A DNA stretch of 12,781 bases from OMOG01 sp041485845. GTDB taxonomy: Bacteria > Acidobacteriota > Terriglobia > Bryobacterales > Bryobacteraceae. The stretch is taken from the NCBI GenBank assembly GCA_041485845.1, contig JBGPKH010000211.1, forward strand, positions 1-12,781. The letters are read 5' to 3'. The notes under the pieces were generated by a model. The model saw only the letters and a list, made by a program, of their open reading frames with translations, was not told where the DNA came from and did not search any database. The position numbers and the translations under genes are program-made. Shown piece by piece: positions 1 to 8,300 of this stretch. Position 1 is the first letter of the stretch. Each line of letters starts with the position of its first letter.

Positions 1-254
1 ATCTAGCCATGTAGAGGTCTGTGATTGGAGCGAAACCCTTGTTTAACAGGCCTCCGGAAGCCCGGCGTCGGTGCTGTACCCCATCAGATTCGCGAAAGTC
101 GGGCTAGGGAAGGGCAGGTATGCATTAGTCGCCAGCGCAGCGCGGGAATGGGCGAATTTACGCCGAGCGAGAGACAAGCAAGAGGGCCACAAATGAACAC
201 GAATGAACACAAATGGGAAGTTGGCGTTATGATGACGGGCGGAGAGGACTCGCC
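1..254. other. Intergenic leader upstream of the PIG-L gene
   Basis: I see no credible gene here. The reading frames that cross it lack a ribosome binding site and resemble no known protein. Its only clear structure is the AATGAACAC direct repeat at 191-215 and the Shine-Dalgarno sequence GGAGAGG at 241-247 serving the next gene. No convincing -35/-10 pair was found, so the promoter of the PIG-L gene was not located. The left end may hold the tail of regulatory sequence belonging to a gene outside the window. Confidence 0.5.
191..215 (+). repeat. Short tandem repeat, AATGAACAC unit
   Basis: Two consecutive 10-base units, AAATGAACAC (191-200) and GAATGAACAC (201-210), are followed by a partial third, AAATG (211-215). 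The block is more A-rich than the flanking GC-rich DNA and lies 40 bases before the start codon at 255. It could be a dispersed intergenic repeat or a protein-binding site. It contains in-frame ATG triplets, but none has a Shine-Dalgarno sequence, so I do not treat them as starts. Confidence 0.55.
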
Positions 255-2951
255 ATGATCGCTAGAATCGCGCTGTCGTTCGGCCTGGGTGCGGCGGTAT
301 GCTGCCTTGCGCAGCCGCCTTATTGGAGCTCGATCCAGCCGGCGGTGGCGCAGCAGGAGATCTCCGTCAACCAGGGCTCGGCGGCGCTGTGGCAGAGTCT
401 CAAAAAGCTGCACACGCGGGCCAGCCTCATCATGGTCACGGCCCATCCCGACGACGAGGACGGCGGCATGCTGGCCTACGAATCGCGCGGCCGCGGGACT
501 CGCGTGGCCCTGCTGACCTTGAACCGCGGCGAAGGCGGGGCCAACGTCATGTCGCCCGATTATTTCGACGCGCTGGGGCTGGTGCGCACCATGGAGTTGC
601 TCAGCGCAGGCCGATATTACGGGGTCGACCAGTACTGGACGCGGGTGGTGGATTACGGGTTCTCCAAGACCATGCCGGAGTCGATCGGCAAATGGACTCA
701 TAGCCGTGTCCTTGCCGATGTCGTGCGGGTTGTTCGCATAGCGCGGCCGCTGGTGATCACGTCCGTGTTTGTGGGCGGCCCCAGCGACGGTCACGGCAAC
801 CATCAGACGGCGGGAGCGATGGCCCAGGAGGTCTTCAAGGCCGCGGGCGATCCCGCGATGTTTCCGGAGCAGATCCGCGCCGGCCTGCGTCCGTGGAGTC
901 CGTTGAAGGATTACGCTCGAACTCCCGGCGGCAGGCGCGGCGCCGCCAGTTCGCCGGCGGCGAATGTCGAAGTGCCGCAGGGGACCTACGACCCGGTGCT
1001 GGGGCAGTCCTACGTGCAGATTTCGCGCGAAGGGCTCGGGTATCAGAAGACGCAGAACGGCGGGCCGTCGGTGCCGCCGCCCGGTCCGGTGACCAGCGCG
1101 TATCATCGCTACGGCTCGACCGTGCCCGCGGGCGATAAGGAGGGCAGCTTCTTCGACGGGATCGATGTTTCGTTGATGGGGATCGCGACGTTGGCCAAGG
1201 GTGGCGATACAGGCTTCCTCGAAACCGGCCTGCGCGAAATCAACGCTGCGGTGGAAGAGGCCATAGCAAAGTTTTCCCCGGCGCGGCCCGAGCAGACGGC
1301 TCCGGCCCTTGCGGCGGGGCTGAAGGCGACGGTGCGGCTGCTGGACGCGGTGGACAAGAGCGGTCTGGCGGCCGATTCCAAGTACGACATTCACCAGGAG
1401 CTCGAGATCAAGCGCGCCCAGTTCAACAACGCTCTGGCCGAGGCGCTGGGACTCTCGGTAACCGCGGCGGTCGCTCCGCTGGAGGAGCCTGACGCTCGCG
1501 CGGCATTTCTGGGCGATCCCGAGACCATGCGCATCGCGATCCCGGGGCAGACGTTCGGAGTGCGGGTGCGGGCGGCGATCCAGGGTCCGGCGCCGGCGAA
1601 GTTGGAACGCGTCACGGTTGAGCCGTACCAGCAGAAGCAGGCGTGGCGCGTGGCTCCGCAAGGGACGGCAGCGGGCGGCGACGCGCGGTTCACGGTCACG
1701 GTGCCGCAGGACGCGTCGTTCACGCGGCCTTACTTTTCGAGGCCGGACATCGAGCAATCGTATTACGACATCGCCGACGAGCGATTTTTGAATCAGCCGC
1801 TGGCGGCGTATCCGCTCGCCGCCTGGGGCGATTTCACGTTCGATGGCGCGCCCATTCGTATTGGCCAGTACGTGCAGACGATGCAGCGGGTGGCGGGATT
1901 GGGAAGCGTGTACGAGCCGTTGACGGCCGGCCCGGCGATCGGGGTCGCGATCTCGCCGAGGGCCGGGGTGGCGCCGCTCGATGCGCGGTCGTTCACGGTG
2001 ACGGCGAAGGTTCACAGCAATGTCAAAGGGCCGGCCAAAGGCACGGTGCGGCTGGATGTGCCGGCGGGCTGGAAGGCCGCGCCACCAACGGCGGAGTTCG
2101 CCATGGCCGCCGAAGGCCAGGACCAGGCGGTTTCGTTCACCGTGACCCCGGCCAATCCGGGCGAGCGGTCCTATCGGATAACCGCCGTTGCCGAGTACGG
2201 CGGTAAGCAGTATCGCGAAGGCTACGAGGTCACCGGCTACGCCGGCGTGCGCCCCTATTTCCTCTACCGCGCTTCCACCGCGACGACCAGCGGCGTCGAT
2301 GTGAAGGTCGCGCCGGGTCTGAGGGTGGGCTACGTGATGGGGACCGGCGACGAGGTGCCGGCATCGCTGGAGAACCTCGGCATCCAGGTCACGTTTCTGG
2401 CGCCGGCCGACATCGCGGGCGGCGACCTGTCGCGCTACGACGTCATCCTGCTGGGCGTGCGCACGTATGCCGCGCGCGACGATTTGCGCGCGCATAACAA
2501 TCGCCTGCTGGAATACGCCCGTAACGGCGGGGTGGTGATCGTGCAGTACAACACGCCGGAGTACGACCACAACTACGGGCCGTATCCTTATACTATGGGG
2601 CGGAATCCGGAGGAAGTGACCGACGAGGCGTCGAAGGTGACGATTCTGAGCCCGTCGAATCCCCTGTTTGCGTGGCCCAATCGGATCGCCGAAAAGGATT
2701 TTGCGGGCTGGGTGGAGGAGCGCGGCTCGAAATGGATGCGGTCGTGGGACCCGCAGTATGAGGCCCTGCTGGAGACTCACGATGAAGGCCAGGAGCCGCA
2801 GAAGGGCGGGCTGCTTTACGCCAGGTACGGCAAGGGCCTGTACATCTACAACGCTTACGCTTTCTATCGGCAGCTTCCGGAGGGCGTTCCGGGCGCATAC
2901 CGGATCTTCGCCAACATGATCAGCCTGGCGAAGAATCCGCAACGCCGATGA
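255..2951 (+). CDS. Secreted PIG-L/LmbE-family deacetylase with C-terminal NEW3-like and ThuA-like domains
   Basis: Predicted zinc-dependent N-acyl (N-acetylglucosaminyl-type) deacetylase, 898 residues, likely exported. An N-terminal hydrophobic stretch (about residues 4-19) with a possible cleavage after AVAQ near residue 33 looks like a signal peptide. The PIG-L core starts near residue 57 and carries AHPDDE at 63-68 and HGNHQ at 180-184. By analogy with MshB, His64, Asp67 and His183 would bind zinc and Asp66 would be the general base. A helical region (about 296-400) and beta-rich segments follow. A segment near 585-655 resembles NEW3-type Ig-like domains (motif LDVPAGW). From about 690 to the end is a ThuA/glutamine-amidotransferase-like fold (RVGYVMGTGDEVP, YDVILLGVRTYA). 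The ATG at 255 is chosen because GGAGAGG lies 7 bases upstream and the signal peptide starts there; an in-frame ATG at 213 lacks such a site. The substrate is unknown, with glycans or sugar conjugates most likely. The gene overlaps the next by ATGA. Confidence 0.88.
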   Translation: MIARIALSFGLGAAVCCLAQPPYWSSIQPAVAQQEISVNQGSAALWQSLKKLHTRASLIMVTAHPDDEDGGMLAYESRGRGTRVALLTLNRGEGGANVMSPDYFDALGLVRTMELLSAGRYYGVDQYWTRVVDYGFSKTMPESIGKWTHSRVLADVVRVVRIARPLVITSVFVGGPSDGHGNHQTAGAMAQEVFKAAGDPAMFPEQIRAGLRPWSPLKDYARTPGGRRGAASSPAANVEVPQGTYDPVLGQSYVQISREGLGYQKTQNGGPSVPPPGPVTSAYHRYGSTVPAGDKEGSFFDGIDVSLMGIATLAKGGDTGFLETGLREINAAVEEAIAKFSPARPEQTAPALAAGLKATVRLLDAVDKSGLAADSKYDIHQELEIKRAQFNNALAEALGLSVTAAVAPLEEPDARAAFLGDPETMRIAIPGQTFGVRVRAAIQGPAPAKLERVTVEPYQQKQAWRVAPQGTAAGGDARFTVTVPQDASFTRPYFSRPDIEQSYYDIADERFLNQPLAAYPLAAWGDFTFDGAPIRIGQYVQTMQRVAGLGSVYEPLTAGPAIGVAISPRAGVAPLDARSFTVTAKVHSNVKGPAKGTVRLDVPAGWKAAPPTAEFAMAAEGQDQAVSFTVTPANPGERSYRITAVAEYGGKQYREGYEVTGYAGVRPYFLYRASTATTSGVDVKVAPGLRVGYVMGTGDEVPASLENLGIQVTFLAPADIAGGDLSRYDVILLGVRTYAARDDLRAHNNRLLEYARNGGVVIVQYNTPEYDHNYGPYPYTMGRNPEEVTDEASKVTILSPSNPLFAWPNRIAEKDFAGWVEERGSKWMRSWDPQYEALLETHDEGQEPQKGGLLYARYGKGLYIYNAYAFYRQLPEGVPGAYRIFANMISLAKNPQRR

Positions 2952-3709
2952 GCCGGCGCTTCGACTTCGACCGCGGCGACATCGCCGATCGCTACGATCG
3001 GGGACGCGCGCTTCCGGCGGACACCATCGCGCAGTGGTTGGAGGAGATCGCCAGGCACGTGCCGGCGGGCATGGTGCGCATCCTCGACCTGGGCTGCGGC
3101 ACGGGGCGCTTCACCGCTCCGTTGGCGATCCGTTTCGCCGCGCGGGTGTGCGGGCTCGACCTCTCGGAGAAGATGCTATCGGTCGCGCGGCAGACCCTGG
3201 GAGACTCGGGTGCGACCCTGGTGCGGGCCGCGGCCGAGGCCATCCCGTTTTCCGGCGGAGTCTTCGATGTAGTATTCGTTTCGATGGTGCTGCACCATAT
3301 CCGGTCGAGCGCCGGTGCTGTCGCGGAGATGCGGCGAGTGCTGAAAACCGGGGGCAGGCTGATCGTGCGGACCGCCAGCGTCGAAACCATGGGCTCGTAC
3401 TTGTGGACCGCTTTCTTCCGCGAGGGGGCGGAAGTGGAGGCGTCGCGCGTGCTGACCCGAGAGGCGATCACAACCCTGCTGGCGGGCCACGGATTGGTTC
3501 TGGAGTCACACCGGGTTGTGGAGCAGGTCTTTGCCGGCGATTTGCGGGAGTACTGCGAGAAGATTTCGCAGCGGACGCTCTCGAGCCTGTCGGCGATTCC
3601 CGATGGAGCCTTCGAGTCGGGGTTGGCGGCGCTGCGGAAGCACTGCGCCGCGGTGCGGGAGCCGGGTCCGGTATACGAGCAGGTGGACCTGTTCGTCTTC
3701 CGGAAGTAA
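2948..3709 (+). CDS. Class I SAM-dependent methyltransferase
   Basis: Cytoplasmic methyltransferase of 253 residues (Methyltransf_11/25 type). It transfers a methyl group from S-adenosylmethionine to an unidentified acceptor. SAM-binding motif I is clear (ILDLGCGTGRF, residues 45-55), followed by the acidic ribose-binding residue in GLDLSEKM (Asp71). A motif IV-like strand, FDVVFVSMVLHHI, and the helix-strand stretch MRRVLKTGGRLIVRT complete the Rossmann core. The C-terminal 90 residues are probably substrate-recognition sequence and give no clue to the acceptor. The start ATG overlaps the stop of the PIG-L gene (ATGA) and has no strong Shine-Dalgarno sequence, so translation is probably coupled to the upstream gene. 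No signal peptide is seen, so the two products likely sit in different compartments despite sharing an mRNA. Confidence 0.88.
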   Translation: MSRRFDFDRGDIADRYDRGRALPADTIAQWLEEIARHVPAGMVRILDLGCGTGRFTAPLAIRFAARVCGLDLSEKMLSVARQTLGDSGATLVRAAAEAIPFSGGVFDVVFVSMVLHHIRSSAGAVAEMRRVLKTGGRLIVRTASVETMGSYLWTAFFREGAEVEASRVLTREAITTLLAGHGLVLESHRVVEQVFAGDLREYCEKISQRTLSSLSAIPDGAFESGLAALRKHCAAVREPGPVYEQVDLFVFRK

Positions 3710-3961
3710 ATGCCGCGTAAAGCACCGGTGGGTCCGGCCGAGCCGGCCGCGAGCGCAGAGGGCTCGCGCTTTCGCGGGAAACGGACACTTGAACGCTATG
3801 GGCCCCGGGCAGCAGGGTTGGTGAAGGCGTTCGCCCGAGGCGTGCGCGACGCAGTCACCTTCGCGATCGTGCCTGGTATCACGGCCCTGCTCGAAACAGT
3901 CTCCACGGACGGCTCAGCCCAACTCCATGCATCCGGCCGAGGGGGTTTATGAGATGAGTTC
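3710..3961. other. Intergenic gap between convergent genes
   Basis: This 252-base gap separates the 3' ends of the methyltransferase gene (plus) and the second OmpH gene (minus). An 80-codon open frame (3710-3952, plus) begins right after the methyltransferase stop. It has no Shine-Dalgarno sequence, domain or recognisable homologue, and its composition is that of random GC-rich DNA, so I do not call it a gene. The only structure I can point to is the hairpin at 3748-3768. Confidence 0.5.
3748..3772 (+). terminator. Possible weak intrinsic terminator after the methyltransferase gene
   Basis: A perfect 7-bp GC-rich stem, CGCGAGC (3748-3754) and GCTCGCG (3762-3768), encloses a 7-base loop. It lies 39 bases after the methyltransferase stop. 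The trailing run is only CTTT, so termination would be weak or Rho-assisted. The location between convergent genes supports a terminator role. Confidence 0.3.
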
Positions 3962-4546
3962 TCACTGTTTCTTCGTAGCGGGCGGCGCCGGAGCAGTGGT
4001 AGCCGGCGTTGCCGCAGCCACGGGATAGGTCTGGTCGTACAGCTTGATGATTTCGTTCGTGATATCGAGCGAAGAATCGCTCCACAACACCGGCGATTGC
4101 GGATTGCTGACATCGGCCACCAGGAGGATGCCGTGCTGCGTCGCATATTTCTCGATCACATCCAGCATCTTATGGCCCACCTCGTTCATGATTCGGCCCT
4201 GCTCCCGCTGCACCTCGTCGTTGAAATCCTGGCTGCCGCCATTCCATTCCTTGGTCCGGGCGTCAATATCGGCGATGAGCTTTTCCTTGGCCTGCCGGCT
4301 CATGGTGGCGCTGCCCGCGCGCATCTTCGCCTGAAGCGCCGCAAGGTCCGACTGCTTCTTCTCCAGCGCCTGCCTCCGCGGCATGAATTTGTTCTGCAAA
4401 TCCTGCGTGGCCTTCTGGCCCTCCTTCGTGCTTAGAATGGCGGCCTGCACGTTGATGGCGGCGGGCTTCAGGCGAGCCGTTCCCTGAGCCAGCAAGGGCA
4501 TCGCCTCTGCCAGGGCGAGCGCGGTGTAAACGGCGAGGTTCTTCAT
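3962..4546 (-). CDS. OmpH/Skp-family periplasmic chaperone, second copy
   Basis: Periplasmic chaperone of the OmpH/Skp family, 194 residues, expected to hold unfolded outer-membrane proteins for delivery to BamA. The ATG at 4546 is chosen because it opens a typical signal peptide (MKNLAVYTALALAEAMPLLAQ region); a GTG at 4600 in the same frame would put 18 unrelated residues before it. After the signal comes the family's first strand (AAINVQAAILST), a long charged helical region expected to form a coiled coil (from EGQKATQDLQNKF on), then the closing strand region LLVADVSNPQSPVLW and a short Ala/Pro-rich tail ending PPATKKQ. The upstream paralogue shares ILST-GQKA, GSATMS, KLYDQ and the same PPATKKQ end. 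It sits 55 bases downstream of that copy with no strong Shine-Dalgarno sequence, and is the last gene of the bamA operon in view. Confidence 0.85.
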   Translation of the reverse strand: MKNLAVYTALALAEAMPLLAQGTARLKPAAINVQAAILSTKEGQKATQDLQNKFMPRRQALEKKQSDLAALQAKMRAGSATMSRQAKEKLIADIDARTKEWNGGSQDFNDEVQREQGRIMNEVGHKMLDVIEKYATQHGILLVADVSNPQSPVLWSDSSLDITNEIIKLYDQTYPVAAATPATTAPAPPATKKQ

Positions 4547-4601
4547 CCCAGTTATGGCAGGCTGGCCAAGACCGCGAAACGAACGCGGGGTGGGCCCCAC
4601 A

Positions 4602-5249
4602 CTACTGTTTCTTGGTAGCGGGCGGCACGGTCGGAGGCCTGATTCCCGGGGGCGGCGTGGATAGGGGCTTGGGAGCCGCCGCGCCCGGGGCTGTGGGCTT
4701 CGGAGCGCCGGCTGGCGCGCCGGTCTGCGGATGCGCCTGGTCGTACAACTTCACGGCCTCGGCCGTGATGTTGGTCGAGGGGTCGGCCCAGATGACGGTC
4801 TGCTGATTGCTCACGTCCACGACCATCGCATAGCTGTTTTGGGTCGCGTACTTGGTCACCACGTCCATCATCTTCTGCCACAGATCGCCCATAAGCTTCT
4901 GCTCTTCCTGCTGCACTTCGGCGTCGAAGTCCTCGCCATCGCGTTGCAAGGTCTTCTGGCTGCTGGTGATATCGTTCTGGATCTTGGCCTTCGCCTCATC
5001 GCTCATGGTGGCGCTGCCCTTCCTCAGTTGCTCCTGAAGGGCCGCAAGATCGGCCTGTTTCTTGTCCAATTCCGCCTTCTTCGGGGTGAACCTGTTTTGC
5101 AACTCCTGCTGAGCCTTCTGGCCGTCTTTAGTGCTCAGTATGGCGCCCTGCATGTTGATAATCGCGATCTTCGTTGGCGGAGTCTGGGCCTGCGCGAGCG
5201 CGGCGATCCCCAAAACGAGACCGGTGGAAACGACGAAATTCTTCTTCAA
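4602..5249 (-). CDS. skp: OmpH/Skp-family periplasmic chaperone, first copy
   Basis: Periplasmic chaperone of the OmpH/Skp family, 215 residues, probably working with the adjacent BamA. I choose a TTG start at 5249. AGGAG (5258-5262 on the minus strand) sits 8 bases before it, and the resulting N terminus (KKNFVVSTGLVLGIAALAQA) is a textbook signal peptide. In-frame starts further upstream (ATG at 5282, or 5378 inside bamA) have no such site. Residues 27-38 form the first strand (KIAIINMQGAIL). About 40-125 is highly charged heptad-like helix (LDKKQADLAALQEQL, RDGEDFDAEVQQEEQKL), followed by VVDVSNQQTVIWAD and VKLYDQAHP. Residues 173-215 are a Pro/Ala-rich tail ending PPATKKQ, longer than in the second copy and absent from E. 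coli Skp (about 160 residues). The gene starts 61 bases after the bamA stop. A weak 5-bp stem lies in that gap at 5286-5303. Confidence 0.88.
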   Translation of the reverse strand: MKKNFVVSTGLVLGIAALAQAQTPPTKIAIINMQGAILSTKDGQKAQQELQNRFTPKKAELDKKQADLAALQEQLRKGSATMSDEAKAKIQNDITSSQKTLQRDGEDFDAEVQQEEQKLMGDLWQKMMDVVTKYATQNSYAMVVDVSNQQTVIWADPSTNITAEAVKLYDQAHPQTGAPAGAPKPTAPGAAAPKPLSTPPPGIRPPTVPPATKKQ

Positions 5250-5257
5250 GCTGAAAA

Positions 5258-5262
5258 CTCCT
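5258..5262 (-). promoter_or_regulatory. Shine-Dalgarno AGGAG that fixes the TTG start of the first OmpH gene
   Basis: On the minus strand the sequence reads TTAGGAGT, with AGGAG ending 8 bases before TTG at 5249-5247. This is the strongest ribosome binding site around this gene. It decides between the TTG and the in-frame upstream ATG at 5282, which lies ahead of the site. Confidence 0.7.
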
Positions 5263-5310
5263 AAATGTGAAAATACTATCATATTGCCGCAAGCGGTGGC
5301 GGCCGGCTGT

Positions 5311-8300
5311 TTAGAACGTCCTGCCGATGGTAAACCGGAACATCGTCCGTTTCTCGAAGAACGGATAGGCCTGGCCATAGGATGCCACCGCGTTGGCGAA
5401 TGTCGCGGCGTTCGGGAAAGCCGACCGGTCCGCCACGATAGGCGGCTGCAGGAACCCCTGGACGATCGAGGGGTTGTAGGCGAAGTACAGCCGGAACGGC
5501 GCGTTCACCACCGGCAGCATCACCTGTAGCTCCACGCCGGTGGACGCTCGCGGCTTCTGGGTGCCGGGCGCGATCTTCACCAGCCCGTCGAAGCCCGCCT
5601 GCGGATACGCCGTGTTCAGGTCGTTCACCTGGCTCGCGACCATGGTGAGCTGATTGGAACGCAGGATCTTGTCCACGCCCGCATCGAAAAAGGGCGCCAG
5701 GGTCACCGGGCCCACAATCGGAATCCGATATTCGAAGTTCAGCAACAACTGCGTGTCGCCGCCCGGGGTAATGAGTTGGAACGTCGGAACGTTCATGGTG
5801 ACCGGCGCGGTGGTAATGGCGCCTCCGCTCACCACCTTCTGCGTGCGCGCCGACCCGTCGGCGTTCAGCACGTTCACCGGGGCGCTCGACGGGATGAAGG
5901 CGATCGGCGTGATGCCCCAGATCTCGAAGCCGCGGATATCCTGTTCGCCGCCCATGAACCGGCGGGAGAACGGCGGGACGTACCTGCCGTTGTAGCCCGT
6001 GATCATCGACCCCATGACGTGGAACGCCAGGATGTGGCTCTTGTGGAGCGGGTTGGGGTGGAAGTACTTGGCGTCGATGGTGGGCGAAATCGTGCTCACG
6101 TTCCCGCCCAGGATGCTGCCCGCGAAATCGGCCGATATGAACAGGCTGCGCCCGCCGGTCGGACTGATCGGGTGATTGACGGTGTTGTAGGAATACGAGG
6201 GAACGACGTGGCTGGTGCGGATGCCTTCCAGCGAATTCGGTCCCGCGACACCGCTGAAATTGATGTACTGGAAATAATTGTTCGCGGCGGTGGTCAGGGT
6301 CTTCACGCTGGAAATATCGTAACCATACGTGACCCCCACGCGCGCAAAACTGCGCCGCAGCGGATAGCTCGCCGAGACGTTAAACCCGTGGCTGTTCTGG
6401 GAATAGTTCAGCAGGTTCTGCGACCCCAGTTGGTTGTACAACGGAATCAGGTTCTGGCCCGACAGAATCGACGCTTCGCGTCCCTGGTCGAAATTGAATT
6501 TGCGCAGGTAGACCACGAACCCTAGCTGGAGCGGCCGATCCAGGAAGTAAGGTTCGGTGAATCCCAGGCTCACGTCGCGCATGCGGGTGCCGAGCTGCGA
6601 TTCGATGGACAGCGTCTCGCCCAGCCCGAGGAAGTTGTTGGTCGAGTAATTGAACCCCACGAAGCTGCCGGCGATTCCCGAAACGCCGCCGTTCAATCCG
6701 ATCGAGTTCTTGCCGCGCTCCTTCACCTTGAGGGTGATGTCCACGGTGTTGGTGTTGGGGTTGGTCTTGATGTCGGCGGCCTCGTCCTTCTTCAGCATTT
6801 CGAAATACCCGAGCTGGTTCAGGCGCAGAATGCTGTAGTCCCACAACTGGGTATTGAACATGTCGCCTTCATCCAGCAGAACCTCGCGCCGGATGACCTT
6901 GTCGCGGGTAGTGGTGTTGCCCGAAAAATCGATGCGCCGGATGAAAAACTGCTTGCCCTCGTCCGCCGTGACCGTGAGATCGATCTGGTCGGTGTTCGGA
7001 GGGAACTCGAAGGAGGGCTCGGGGACAAAGTTGATGAACCCGAACTGGCCATACAGCTTGCGCATGTTCTCGATGCCCTTGCGCAGCTTGTCGGTGGAGA
7101 AGATGTCGCCCTGCCGCATGCCGAACAGGGGCAACAGAACGGCCTCGGGTTCGCGGAACACCTTCACACCCAAGAAATTCGCGTTGTGCAGGCGATACCG
7201 CCGGCCCTCTTCCACCGGTAGCGTGATATCGGCGGCGATGCCCTGGCTTCGCGTGAGGAACAGCGGCAGCCGCCATCCATGGCCGCCTTTGGGAATGATC
7301 CTTACCGTGTCCTCCAACGTCTTGGCCGTGAAATAGCCGACGTCCTGGTAAGCCTGCACCAGCCGCTGCTTGTCTTCTTCGAGCTTGGCCTGGTCGAACG
7401 TTTTGGGGAAGAGATTCTCGGCGATCATGGAATGCGGAATGCCGTAGGGTTTCAGGTTCTTCATCGCGCGGATCACCCAGCGGTCGTTGTAAGCGTTGTT
7501 CCCGGTGATGTCGATGACCCCAACTTTCACCTTCGGACCTTCGTTCACGTTGAACGTGACCTTCAAGGACGATGGCGGGATCTGCTCGATCTGCGGATCC
7601 ACCGTCGCGTACTGCCGGCCGCGCTCCGCCAGAAATTCCTTGATCGCGATGGCCGCACGCTGGACTTTGTCCGGGTCGTACTGATTCTCCACCGACAGCG
7701 GAACCTTGCGCTCCTTGAAACGGTCCAGGATCTCGGACACGGTCACGGAGTGGATGCCTTCATAATTGATGGAGCGAATGACGCGGCGCTCGCTCACCAC
7801 GAAGCGCACCACCAAACCGGCGCGGCCCGGTTCCGTCTCCAGGCGGACGTCGTCGAATCGTCCGGTGTTCCACAGGTACATGAAGTCGCGCCGCAGGATG
7901 TCCTCGTTGTAGATGTCGCCGGGCTTGGTGAGGATCATCGCCTTCAGGGTGTCCTGGGGCACGCGGCGGGCGCCGCGAATATCGATGGCTTCCACGACCT
8001 CTCCCACGGGCTGCGGCGCTTGCGCCGACGGCTTGGGTGTTTGCAGTTGCGGCTGACCCGCCTGAGCGGGAGGCTGTTGGCCGGGCTGTCGGGTGGGTGG
8101 TTGGGTCTCTGGCTTCGCCTGCTCGACCGGCGGCGCTTCGAACGGATTGCGGGTGGGCGGCGGTGTCTGCGGTTTTGGCGGCTGCGGCTTCGGCGGCTGT
8201 GCCTGGGGTGCTCCCGCCGGAGGCGCCGGCGGTGGTTCCTGCCGCTGTGGATTTTGCGCAGCCAGCGGAACGAAACTCTCCGCGCAGAGACAGGCCGATA

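Noticed and set aside
84..2942. 952-codon open frame on the minus strand opposite the PIG-L gene
   Set aside because: It is antisense to a gene with clear domain motifs and a good ribosome binding site. Its translation is Arg/His-rich with no recognisable domain, as expected from GC-biased codon use on the other strand.
3710..3952. 80-codon plus-strand open frame after the methyltransferase
   Set aside because: It has no ribosome binding site, no domain and random-looking composition, although it starts right at the previous stop codon.
4547..4600. GTG start at 4600 for the second OmpH gene
   Set aside because: It adds 18 residues unlike a signal peptide, whereas the ATG at 4546 opens one directly.
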